Below the pieces are notes generated by a model. The model had not been told where the DNA came from and did no database searches. It saw only the letters and a program-made list of their open reading frames with translations. A program made the position numbers and the translations under genes. From positions 1 through 30,941 of IMG/VR virus record IMGVR_UViG_3300042731_000377: a stretch of 30,941 nt of DNA, one strand, 5' to 3'. Shown one piece after another: positions 15,301 to 23,300 of this stretch. How positions within the stretch are numbered: position 1 is the first letter of the stretch; every line of letters starts with the position of its first letter. The DNA is from a virus.

Positions 15301-18300
15301 AAGAGATCCTGATGCTACCTCAGAACCATCAACAAAGGCACCACCACCAGAGATGTAAGAAGATGGTGGAGAATCTGCAGATCCATATCCATATGGATCG
15401 CTAGCAGTAATATTGCTACCTTTGTTGAATACTGTTACACGCTGGACATAAGGAGATCTAGATGTGATCGCAATGCCAGGAGCATAACGGAACGCCCAAC
15501 CTTGGTTACCAGCAGTATCGAAGTATTGACCAGCAATAGTGACATCTTCAACGACTGATCTGTCGTTCATCAAGAAGCAGTCCTTCTGCCTGGTGGCAGT
15601 AGTAGGCATGATCTTGGTGGCACGGAGACCAGCACCCTTGACTGTCAGACCAGCTGGAACAGTCAGTGGGAAGGTTTCTTCATAAACACCAGCAGCGATG
15701 TTCAGAACATCATTAACACCGATGTTGGAGATCTGCGACAGAGCGTATGCAATCGTCCTGTAAGGTCTCTCTGGTGTTCTGCCGCGAGAGGCATCACCAT
15801 CGTCAACACCATTGGTAGAAACATACCATGTATCAAGTTTGGCATTGATAGTAGCAATACCGATCTGAGCAGGTTCACGCCAAGTGACTGTTCCTGCAGG
15901 ATCAGTGCTCAGGATATGCTGAGTGTTCAGACCAACAACACCAGTGGAGTCATACAGCGAGGTGATGAAACCAGAGGTAATAAATGCGGAGGTGGCAATA
16001 CCGACCTGAGTTACCAGGTTAGTAATCGCAAAGTCAGTAGCAAGACCAGCAGTGATCTTAGCGTCTTCAATGTCAGCGTTGGTGAAGTCAACATTAACGA
16101 TTGTGGCAGCAGTACCAACGATATCGGTAATGATACCAGCAGTAATCTTGACATCTCTAGCATCCAGGGTCTCAATATCGACCGTGGTGATGGTGGCATA
16201 AGTGCCAACCTGAGATGTGATAATGCCAGCAGTGATCTTGGCATTAACAATGTCACCTTCAGTGACATCGATGGTTGTAATCGTAGCAGCAGTACCAACA
16301 ATATCGGTAACCGCAATGCCAGTAATGTTTACATTGAGAGCATCAAGATTCTCAACATCAATTGTTGTGATTGTGGCATAAGTGCCAACCAGTGATGTTA
16401 CAACACCAGCGGTGATCTTTGCGTTAACAATGTCACCTTCTGTAGCATCAATCGTTGTGATAGTTGCTGCAGTACCGACGATATCAGTAATGATACCAGC
16501 AGTGATCTTGACATCTCTGAGATCAGCAGTCTCAGTGTCAAATGTAGTGATCGTAGCGTAGGTGCCAACCAGAGAGGTTACGACACCAGCAGTGATCTTA
16601 GCGTTGACGATATCACCTTCAGTGACATCAATCGTCGTGATGGTAGCAGCAGTACCAACAATGTCGGTAATGATTCCAGCAGTGATCTTGACATCTCTAG
16701 CATCGAGAGTCTCAATATCAACTGTATTGATAGTTGCATAGGTGCCTACCTGACTGGTGATAATACCAGCAGTGATCTTGGCATCCAGGATATCAGCAGC
16801 ATCGAGGTGTGCGGTGCCATCGATGTAGATATCTCTCCACTCACGATCGGTAGTACCGATGTCCAGAGTGTCATCACTGACAGGAGTGAACTTGAGATTA
16901 GACTCCCATGCCTCTCTAGGTTGGTCATATAGGAAGGTCTTGTCAGTCGTACCCTTAACAATGATACCGCCGTTGTCGGCTGTGGCATCAGCGTGGGAAC
17001 CTGTAGAACTGAAACCAAGTTCAATGTTCTTATCGGTGATTTGAACAACCGTGCTTTGAACGAAACTCGTGGTTCCATTTACAGTCAGGTCGCCCATGAC
17101 GGTCATAGCACCACCGACTCTGACATCATCTTGGAAGTCAGCGTCTTGGAAGGTTACATATGTACCGACAAGTGATGTAACCAGACCAGTGGTAACCTTG
17201 ACATCAACAGCGTCAAGATTATTGATGTCTACCGTAGAAATGGTGGCATATGTGCCAACCATGCTAGTAACAACACCAGCGGTAATCTTGGCAAAGTAAC
17301 CGTCGAAGTAGTTGGTGTCTACCGTGTTGATTGTAGCAGCAGTACCAACAATGTCGGTAATAATACCAGCAGTAATCTTGACATCTCTGAGGTCAGCGAT
17401 CTCAGTATCAAATGTCGTGATTGTGGCGTAAGTACCAACATAACTGGTTACGACACCTGCCGTGATCTTCGCATACTCGATGTCTGCATCAGCGAAGTCA
17501 GCGTTCGTAATAGTCGCTGCAGCACCAGTCTGGTATGTAATAATACCAGTATAGATCTTAGCGTTGGTGATAGCAAAATCAGTTGCTAAACCAGCGGTTA
17601 CCTTAATGTCCTCAACACCAATATCATTGATGTCAATTTGAGGAATTGTCGCAACACCAGAGACCGTGAGGTCGCCGTTTACAGCGAGAAGAGCATCTGG
17701 TGCAGTTGTGCCGATTCCAACCCAACCGTCACTGTTACCACTAATCCACTTAGTTCCGCCAGAACCAATGACTAACTGATTATCACCTTCAGTCTTAGCA
17801 GCTTCTTGCTGGAAACCAATGATGACATTGTTGTCACCAGATGTTGTCTGTCCAGAAGATTGACCAATAGAGATATTGTTGCTACCAGATGCATCAATAC
17901 CAGAAGATGCACCAATGGCAATGTTATCGCTGCCCTCTACATTGTAAAGTGTATAAGCACCAATAGCGATGTTATCGCTTTGACTTGTGGAGATACCTGC
18001 TCCCCACAGTGCCTGTTGACCAATGGCAATATTTCTTTCGTGATCTTCTCTACCAGTGGTAGTGAGAATACCTGCCTTAACTACAATGAAACCAAACGAA
18101 CCAGTAAGACCCAGAGTAGGATCGTTGGAGACATAGATGGCATCATGCTTTGCAGTCAGAAGACCTACATTGTCAGTACCTTTTACAGTGAACTGAGTTC
18201 CTTGCAGTTTCTGTAAGAAACCTTCTGATGCTGTAGCAAAGTTGAAACTTAATCCACCAGTAACAGCACCGTTAACCGTAACCAGATCGGTCAGGTTGTT

Positions 18301-19383
18301 CAGAGCAATCGCAAAGTCACCATCACTAACATAAGTGGAGATGCCAGACTCTGTAGAACCATATACTCTATACGCATATGGTGGCGAATTGAGTGATGTA
18401 GCGTCAGAGAAGGAGATTCCGCTAGCTGTGCCAGTAGAACCAACAGAAATAATATTTTGAGAACCTAAATCTTGACCTGCCTTATCACCAATGTAGATGT
18501 TATAAGAACCCTCTGCCTGTTGACCAGCAAAGGCACCTAAGAAGATATTGGACTCTGCCTGTACCTGTCCACCAAGTTGGAAGGAACTGTTACCAATGGC
18601 GATATTTCTCTTGGTAAGAGAGGTCTGACCAACACCTTGACCAGAGAAGTTACCAATGAAAATACCCTGACGATCATTACCGTCGGTTTCGGGTTCGCCT
18701 GCCTCGCGACCAATTTTAATTAATTGGGTTCTGAAGTCAATATTGTCTTCAATCGTGGCAATACCAGTAACCGTAAGGTTTTTGGTAGTTGTAGCATGAC
18801 TTACATTGACTTCAATAAAGTTGCCACTAGCACTGGTAATGGCATTGTCAAGGGTTACATTGACACCGAAGAAGTTAGTAACAACACCTGTTTGTACACG
18901 AGCAAGATTAATATCTGCATCGTTAGTTACATTCAGATCATATGCAGTAGCAATACCCGTGATGTTCCAATTTCGGGCATTTGCTTCATCATATGTGATG
19001 TCGCCAGTAACATTGAAGTTGCCACCAACAGTCAGGTCACCCTGTACTGTAGCACCAGAACCTACAGTAAGGTTTTGTGCAATATCAAATTTAGTTGCTC
19101 TTGCCTGGGAGTCTAAGACAAGAACTTTCGATGCTTCTGGCGTGCCAAAAGTTACTGGGTTTTCTGGGAATAGACTGGTGTAATATTCACCACCAATTGG
19201 AATTGGTGAGAAAGTTGGTCCACTAGGGTGACCAATGTATAGTTTCTTATATGACTTACCAGCACCTACATTAGTTTCGTCGTAGGTATAAATTAATTCA
19301 CCAAAACTTACGCCTGTTCCTACTGGCGCGACATTAGGCGGTGATGTACCCCTAGTCCTTTTTAGGAGAATAATAGCGGCCAT
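12310..19383 (-). CDS. Giant modular fibre-like virion protein (2357 residues)
   Basis: This is probably a tail- or neck-attached fibre that recognises the host. From the N-terminus: MAAIILLKRTRGTSPPNVAP and FGELIYTYDE, an attachment-type start seen in many cyanophage structural proteins; YadA-head-like motifs (NIAIGxxA, NIYIGDKAG) at about 230-530; GWVGIGTTAPDALLAVNGDL, a phage-fibre motif, near 550; 30-residue repeats at about 590-740 and 865-1125; a beta-helix-like region (YVSTNGVDDGDASRGRTPER, IAAGVYEETFPLTVPAGLTV) at about 1185-1420; a LamG-like domain at about 1475-1680; further VTGxxT fibre repeats; and the end PTWTDSIDGGFF. No peptidase or chaperone domain is visible. GGAGGT lies eight bases before the ATG, which overlaps the upstream stop as TAATG. 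Position between a small fibre-like protein and gp13 suggests collar or tail-fibre assembly; the exact site is unknown. Confidence 0.88.
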   Translation of the reverse strand: MAAIILLKRTRGTSPPNVAPVGTGVSFGELIYTYDETNVGAGKSYKKLYIGHPSGPTFSPIPIGGEYYTSLFPENPVTFGTPEASKVLVLDSQARATKFDIAQNLTVGSGATVQGDLTVGGNFNVTGDITYDEANARNWNITGIATAYDLNVTNDADINLARVQTGVVTNFFGVNVTLDNAITSASGNFIEVNVSHATTTKNLTVTGIATIEDNIDFRTQLIKIGREAGEPETDGNDRQGIFIGNFSGQGVGQTSLTKRNIAIGNSSFQLGGQVQAESNIFLGAFAGQQAEGSYNIYIGDKAGQDLGSQNIISVGSTGTASGISFSDATSLNSPPYAYRVYGSTESGISTYVSDGDFAIALNNLTDLVTVNGAVTGGLSFNFATASEGFLQKLQGTQFTVKGTDNVGLLTAKHDAIYVSNDPTLGLTGSFGFIVVKAGILTTTGREDHERNIAIGQQALWGAGISTSQSDNIAIGAYTLYNVEGSDNIAIGASSGIDASGSNNISIGQSSGQTTSGDNNVIIGFQQEAAKTEGDNQLVIGSGGTKWISGNSDGWVGIGTTAPDALLAVNGDLTVSGVATIPQIDINDIGVEDIKVTAGLATDFAITNAKIYTGIITYQTGAAATITNADFADADIEYAKITAGVVTSYVGTYATITTFDTEIADLRDVKITAGIITDIVGTAATINTVDTNYFDGYFAKITAGVVTSMVGTYATISTVDINNLDAVDVKVTTGLVTSLVGTYVTFQDADFQDDVRVGGAMTVMGDLTVNGTTSFVQSTVVQITDKNIELGFSSTGSHADATADNGGIIVKGTTDKTFLYDQPREAWESNLKFTPVSDDTLDIGTTDREWRDIYIDGTAHLDAADILDAKITAGIITSQVGTYATINTVDIETLDARDVKITAGIITDIVGTAATITTIDVTEGDIVNAKITAGVVTSLVGTYATITTFDTETADLRDVKITAGIITDIVGTAATITTIDATEGDIVNAKITAGVVTSLVGTYATITTIDVENLDALNVNITGIAVTDIVGTAATITTIDVTEGDIVNAKITAGIITSQVGTYATITTVDIETLDARDVKITAGIITDIVGTAATIVNVDFTNADIEDAKITAGLATDFAITNLVTQVGIATSAFITSGFITSLYDSTGVVGLNTQHILSTDPAGTVTWREPAQIGIATINAKLDTWYVSTNGVDDGDASRGRTPERPYRTIAYALSQISNIGVNDVLNIAAGVYEETFPLTVPAGLTVKGAGLRATKIMPTTATRQKDCFLMNDRSVVEDVTIAGQYFDTAGNQGWAFRYAPGIAITSRSPYVQRVTVFNKGSNITASDPYGYGSADSPPSSYISGGGAFVDGSEVASGSLEAGFLFNECTFIVPGGKGLEMTNGARIEYLNCFSYFASEAIKGTSGTVGLSSAGETRLRLTGITTVGVGNTITVFDTDGTTGVATAVVASYDGTYLGVTGKQTGFEVLNARSAKAVTFNGNAQLDTAVKKFGSASLALDGTNDSISVPSSGDLGFGTNTDFTIEFWAYANTTGLSSATLFDLRTDGTDAEGISLAFRAAGEVDMRVGTTTAITGSGAGIATGVWKHYALAREGTNTRLFVDGTQRGIKTSDTTDYGASKGLVIGADFDGTSNSVTGWIDDFRVEYGVAKYTAAFTAPTAELTGDKDTALLLNFNGSNGISTTTDNVIRNQDIRITQSGGGIGTATKVILADYSEFGADMRSVGCAVEYGQKGVIADGDGVTLRLFALNFNHVGSGGDFSNDPNLAIQANEVTETNNGDVSFVSIDHKGDFRVGDAFYVDQESGTVAFSQQVTSLQALSSLQITDGTDASTITPTSGTFGNIQIAGNNIESTTGDINIDPAGAGDINITGDVNVLGILTATVIQLDAFQKGDTSIALDDSGSDGTIRFNTDAVEGMRLTNGQLLGIATAAPRARVDVLGSTLLEDLKITGVATFMSNLTVGAGLTVTDIASFEHIVGINTLRAAVGLVTNFTVGQVVGDGSATINSPIGINSTLTFPDNVLIKIGSDDDLTIQHADGEQFFNRGHTTIEHFNSEATFSRLRVRSNFLSIQTGLGASDVMTVDNETLKLIYGDRFANGDGARLILTAAGSEMLGIVTFSDNGIYKGQISIGSSIVATAGVVTANRLDVVDADIQDAKITAGLATDFAITTARIETGFTTNTTNTNLKVTGLSTFVGISTFESDVYIAGNLNIIGDVVYDEVNGRNLFISGVTTTNNLKVTGVSTISSITIGAGSSNTKINTLSGELVLDSAAGQVTVQDNLSVIGYGTFRDGLYYRSDQGGINGIGYSGPNGVGYFENDGRLVSSASTVGFLTTSNYVLTTNANGIPTWTDSIDGGFF
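14340..14955 (-). other. LamG-like domain in the 2357-residue fibre protein
   Basis: Residues about 1475-1680 read AVTFNGNAQLDTAVKKFGSA, DFTIEFWAYAN, GVWKHYALAREGTNTRLFVD, GWIDDFRVEYGVAKYTAAFT and ALLLNFNGSNG. This is the ordered landmark set of a LamG/concanavalin-A-like lectin domain. The same set is found in the gp13 insertion. Glycan binding is the common role of the family; the ligand is unknown. Confidence 0.85.
15120..15835 (-). other. Beta-helix (pectate-lyase-like) region in the fibre protein
   Basis: Residues about 1185-1420 start WYVSTNGVDDGDASRGRTPE and continue RPYRTIAYALSQI, VLNIAAGVYEETFPLTVPAG, RSVVEDVTIAG, SPYVQRVTVFN, GFLFNECTFIV and ARIEYLNCFSYF. The opening and the short repeated strands match right-handed parallel beta-helix proteins (DUF1565/pectate-lyase-like fold). 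No catalytic set can be assigned by eye, so depolymerase activity is not claimed. Confidence 0.65.
16010..16790 (-). repeat. 90-bp (30-residue) tandem repeats, second block
   Basis: About eight full copies and a partial copy of a 30-residue unit starting KITAG lie in tandem. Two subtypes alternate strictly: one with TSxVGTYATI and one with TDIVGTAATI, giving a 60-residue (180-bp) higher-order period. Codon third positions differ widely between copies while the protein repeats stay close, so the copies are not recent DNA duplicates. Confidence 0.9.
17165..17625 (-). repeat. 90-bp (30-residue) tandem repeats, first block
   Basis: About five copies of the same KITAG-type unit are present, more diverged than the second block (KITAGVVTSYVGTYATITTF, KITAGIITDIVGTAATINTV, KVTTGLVTSLVGTYVTFQDA). 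A non-repeat insert of about 375 bases, reading VRVGGAMTVMGDLTVNGTTS and YDQPREAWESNLKFTPVSDD, separates the two blocks. One further partial copy occurs near 12850-12935. Confidence 0.85.
17800..18640 (-). repeat. YadA-head-like motifs in the fibre protein
   Basis: Two clusters of the pattern Asn-(Ile/Val)-x-Ile-Gly-x-x-(Ala/Ser)-x-x-x-x-Gly occur. One is near 18470-18640 (NIAIGNSSFQLGG, NIFLGAFAGQQ, NIYIGDKAGQ) and one near 17800-18040 (NIAIGQQALWG, NIAIGAYTLYN, NIAIGASSGID, NISIGQSSGQT, NVIIGFQQE). This is the motif of trimeric adhesin heads (left-handed beta-roll) and implies a trimeric fibre. Confidence 0.75.
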
Positions 19384-19595
19384 TAGAATTCACCTCCGTC
19401 AATAAGGGCGGCGGGCAATTGAGTTTGGGCGACGAATTTGGCAGTTGCGGAGTTATAAACCAGGAAGCTACCGTTGGTGAGGTTGGCGGCATCTACATCG
19501 GAAAGCAAAACTAACTTTCCGCCACCGCCCCCACCAAGTGCTCCACTGGCAATAACCTTTACCTGGCTACCAGTACCTACTCTTAAAGATGGCAT
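19383..19595 (-). CDS. 70-residue fibre-associated protein ending IDGGEF
   Basis: This short protein reads MPSLRVGTGSQVKVIASGAL, then a GGGGGGK stretch, LVLLSDVDAANLTNGSFLVY, and ends ALIDGGEF. The phrase FLVYNSATAKFVAQ is typical of the C-terminal part of cyanophage fibre-like proteins, and the IDGGEF end parallels IDGGFF at the end of the downstream 2357-residue protein. It may therefore be a small virion protein related to fibre ends, perhaps an adaptor. Its ATG overlaps the upstream stop as TAATG, its stop overlaps the fibre start as TAATG, and its Gly-Gly codons GGAGGT act as the fibre gene's Shine-Dalgarno sequence. Function is inferred from context only. Confidence 0.75.
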   Translation of the reverse strand: MPSLRVGTGSQVKVIASGALGGGGGGKLVLLSDVDAANLTNGSFLVYNSATAKFVAQTQLPAALIDGGEF

Positions 19596-19933
19596 TACCT
19601 TGTGACTCCTGCTCTGACTAGAACCATTCCTTCAACAACTTTATACTTCGTTCCAGTATTGTCAGTCAAAACTACATCATATACATACCGACCTGGTTTA
19701 ATATCAGTTGTGAGAGACGAAGCGAGAGAGACCGTAATCTCCCCCTCCAAAGGACTTGATACTGTAGATGCAAAAGATACAGCGGTGCTGCTACCAGCCC
19801 ACTTCCTGAATTGCGATGCTACACTAAAGTTTGAAAGATTCAGAACAGTGTTGTTATCATTATCACCTAGTGAAAATAAATGTTCAAAGTCTACGCCTGT
19901 CTCAATCTGCAAATTAGCAACATAAACTGCCAT
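19595..19933 (-). CDS. 112-residue beta-sandwich-like structural protein, function unknown
   Basis: The protein starts MAVYVANLQIETGVDFEHLF and ends VVEGMVLVRAGVTR. In between are FSVASQFRKWAGSSTAVSFA, PLEGEITVSLASSLTTDI and KPGRYVYDVVLTDNTGTKYK. The alternating beta strands and the KPGRYVYDV motif resemble small beta-sandwich proteins of phage baseplates and fibres. I recognise the type from cyanomyoviruses, without an assigned role. It lies directly before the 70-residue protein and the giant fibre, so it is probably structural. The stop TAA overlaps the next ATG (TAATG), and GGAG within its last codons is the next gene's ribosome binding site. A CTAAATA motif lies about 30 bases upstream. 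Confidence 0.82.
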   Translation of the reverse strand: MAVYVANLQIETGVDFEHLFSLGDNDNNTVLNLSNFSVASQFRKWAGSSTAVSFASTVSSPLEGEITVSLASSLTTDIKPGRYVYDVVLTDNTGTKYKVVEGMVLVRAGVTR

Positions 19934-19951
19934 CTTTTACAGTCGATTATC

Positions 19952-20143
19952 CTATAAGGTATTTAGTCGCCTTATTTCCTGTAGCAATGCAAGGGTTAGA
20001 TTGGTCAAATTATCAACCTTTCCACTAAGATTTTCTATTTGTAGTTTTAATTTGTTATATTCACTCTCTGTTTGCTGAACAGATGCTTCGCTTACATCGT
20101 CACCAAAATGATACCTCAGAAATTCACTATGGGGATCTCTCAT
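19952..20143 (-). CDS. 63-residue coiled-coil protein, function unknown
   Basis: The protein begins MRDPHSEFLRYHFGDDVSEA. From about residue 22 a heptad-like run follows: YNKLKLQIENLSGKVDNLTN and LTLALLQEIRRLNTL, with Leu/Ile/Val at regular spacing, so it probably forms a coiled coil. Its ATG overlaps the stop of the upstream 69-residue gene (ATGA). It could be a trimerisation or adaptor peptide for the fibre or baseplate, but no family function is known to me. Confidence 0.72.
   Translation of the reverse strand: MRDPHSEFLRYHFGDDVSEASVQQTESEYNKLKLQIENLSGKVDNLTNLTLALLQEIRRLNTL
19960..19966 (-). promoter_or_regulatory. Late-promoter-like motif CTAAATA before the 112-residue gene
   Basis: The minus strand reads GCGACTAAATACC within the last codons of the 63-residue gene, about 27-33 bases upstream of the ATG at 19933. 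The only gap in the coupled gene chain of this block (19934-19951) lies just downstream, which fits an internal late start site. Confidence 0.45.
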
Positions 20144-20349
20144 AATTTGTCTGCAATGTGTGCCAATAAATTTTTGATCTCGGAAATGTCTTTCTTCATT
20201 CCCTCAATCTCTTCTCTTTCTTGTTTTCTTTTCTTTTTTGCTGTTAGATAAGCATGGTAAGCGGAGCTATCATCATTGACGATAGCCCCTGTTGCTTCAT
20301 CACGGTAGAGACCATCTTTGCCTGCTACCTTTATGTATCTCTCGTCCAT
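20140..20349 (-). CDS. 69-residue charged coiled-coil protein, function unknown
   Basis: The protein begins MDERYIKVAGKDGLYRDEAT and contains AYHAYLTAKKKRKQEREEIE. It ends with a probable coiled coil, GMKKDISEIKNLLAHIADKL. The N-terminal phrase VAGKDGLYRDEATGAIVN is one I associate with short cyanophage proteins of unknown function in this position. Its ATG overlaps the stop of the 2427-residue gene (TAATG), and its stop overlaps the next start (ATGA). Together with the next 63-residue protein it forms a pair of small coiled-coil proteins between two giant virion proteins. Confidence 0.75.
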   Translation of the reverse strand: MDERYIKVAGKDGLYRDEATGAIVNDDSSAYHAYLTAKKKRKQEREEIEGMKKDISEIKNLLAHIADKL

Positions 20350-23300
20350 TATGCAAGTGCGACTGCTCTGATGTTCTTAATAACAGGTGGTCTTGCCTGA
20401 TTTTCACCACTCATTACAATCTTGATGAGGAAACCACTGAATGGTTCAATATCGTTGATTGTATATTGATACTCTCTATAAGAAGTATCTGGTGCAATAA
20501 ACTTATCAGGATGACCATCGTTATTGGATGGGTCGATAGGTACATCACCAAATCCATCACCATCAGTATCAATCATGTTATCGTATCCAGGGAACAACTC
20601 GAATGTTGGATCTTCTTCGCTGGAGTCTGGTCTGATAACACCGTACAGAACTCTAAAGTCTGAACCAGGTGGTCTTACAGCATCAACAACAACTCTTAGA
20701 GAGGTTGCAGGTTGCTTCAGACTGATTACCTTAGAGAGATAGTAAGATGCGTGTGGATCTCTAACAACTGCCTTTGCTCTAGCATCGGTAGCGTAGTTAT
20801 CAATAGGATCGTTGATTCTGTAAGAATACAACTGCATCGACATACTATCTAGGCACAACATTGGAGAGTTAAAGAAATCTCCATTATTGTTGAAAGTCAA
20901 TCTTGCGTTGATGGACTTATTCCTAAAGAGACTACCAAGTTGATTTGTCTCATTAATTTCAGAACAAATCATTCTGGTTTCTTCTAAAGTAGTTTGCTCA
21001 TTCAGCAAGAAACTTTCATAACCAAGATCAACGAACGATGACTCATTACCATCAACACTGGTTCCTGTAACAGTTCTAACAACGAAATCAACACTATCAT
21101 CAACACCAGATGCGGTGACATCAATTAGAGGTCTAATCGCATTAAACTGGAGATTCTTGGATGCAACCACTTCAGAACCACCCATATGAGCATTGTTCGT
21201 GAAGGAAAGTTGTGGGAAATTCAGAGTAGTGTTGTCAGTTGCTCTACCCTCTCTATCAATCTTGATCAGGTAGCTGTCCATCTGCTTATCCAAGTTTTCA
21301 ACATCATGAGTTGTGTTGATCTTGGTCAGAGATACGCCGTTCGCTTCATACTTCTGGATTCTAGAACCATTGGTGTGGTTAATTGCAGCAGTGTTGTTCG
21401 TGCCGCGTACAATGCCACCGAGGGTGTTAATACCAACGCTGGTGTAAGATACGATCTCATTATTGATAATTGCAAATCCAGTATTGGCAGCACTCACCAA
21501 TACACCTTCAAATCTATCAAATCCAGTAGTGCTAGCGACAGAGATTGTTGTTGTAGATGATGTAACATCTGTAGAGACTTCGGTAGGAAGCGCATCAGAT
21601 TCAACACCAGTGATTTCAACTTTATTGCCGAAACCATACATGCCGTGGTTGTAAGAGGATACCCTGGCATATTCGCCAGTAAACTCAGAACCAGTTGCAT
21701 CGTAACTGAGTAAATCAAGAGTAGTGTCGATAACAGACCCACTGTCATGGGTATATGTCAGATCACCACCAGCAGTAAACTCCTGTGCCTGAATATCTGT
21801 CAGGTAAAGAGTGTCAACTCCAGCAATAGTGTTAATACCGATTCTGGCACCAACTCCACTACCACCCATGTCAGCAGTTACAAGACCGACAACATCGCCG
21901 ACTTTATATCCACTACCAGAAGAAGCGATAGATACCGCACTAATAGCAGAGACACCCATACCAACAGTGACATTAAGAGTCAGACCACTGCCTCTACCAG
22001 TAATGTTAAATGTCTGAACAGCACCTGTAGCATTTCCATAATTCAGACCACCCGTATTGATTCCAGGAACTCCAGTTGCAGGACCACCCTTATCTTCAAT
22101 AATACCAGATCTGAATGACTGAGTTGCGTCACCAACCTTTCTACCAGGAACAAATACTGTTCCAATTAAACCAGCAGTTTGTGTAGTGGTAAATCCAATA
22201 GTTGCCTTCTTAGGAAGAACTTCGATGGGATTTTTGTTCAGATGAGGTAAGAGGTTATTGGTAGAATTAAGAGGTGGATTCTGCAGAGTAACTACGCCAG
22301 GTTCTGTAACAAATTTTGCTCTGTTAATTTTGAATGTAAGATCTTCAAACTGGCATGGTGTCCAAGTTGTAGCATTCTGAGACTTAAACAGAGATCCAAC
22401 AGCAAACTGTTGATTGTATACAGTACCAACTGCGTTGGGTAGACTTTGGGTATTGATTGTGGTCTCACCCATTCTTGCAATCCACGCTTCATAAGTATCC
22501 GTACCAGAACCAAGGACAAAGCAGTATTCTTTGTCTGGTTCTAAGTAAACAGGAGATTTGAATGTGAATCTAGTAGCAACAGACGCATCAGTAGAAGGTG
22601 TAATTTCACTTGCCTGTAAATCGACCCTAGCGTCAGGATTAAGCATCTGACCCGTTGGTGTACCCAACTCTACATCTCTAATCTCAATGAACGCAGTATC
22701 AACTGCATTAATAAGACGAGACGCAAAGTAGATATCGATAGATGTTACATATGCACCAAACCTATCTGTTCTGAATGTTTGTGCCAATGGATCTCCACCG
22801 CCCCCACGCTGCCGTCTTCTAGGACGGCGACGACGACGAGGAACTCTCTGAACAATAGTTCTAGTTCTATCAATGACTCTAGTTCTATTGATGATAACTG
22901 GCGGTGGCGGTGGTGGAGGTGGTGGTGGTCTCCTGTTTACCAATGTAATATTGACATCTCTTACAACTGTAGTAGTTGCAATAGTCGTCACACTAATATC
23001 TGTCTGAATCTGTCTTGTAGTACCTACTGCAGTGAATGTTGCAGATCCACTAGTAATAGCTGTACTGCCTCTCAGTCCAGATGCATTTGTAGAACTAGAA
23101 GTAATCTTAACTTCTCTCTCACCAGATCTAACTCTTGCAACAGGTGTTGGAGATTCATTTGGATTTCTAATCCAGATAGAACCAATTAAATCGCCATAGT
23201 TGTCTGAGAATAGACCATATGTACCAATGGTTGCCTGGGCACCACTAGTTTCTCCAAAGATCTCAGTACCAGGAATAAGGAATCCAAAGAAGTCGCCTTG

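Noticed and set aside
16010-17625. Regular 90/180-bp repeats considered as a CRISPR array or DNA-level repeat
   Set aside because: The repeats are in frame, conserved as protein but not in wobble bases, and have no spacer structure; they are coding repeats.
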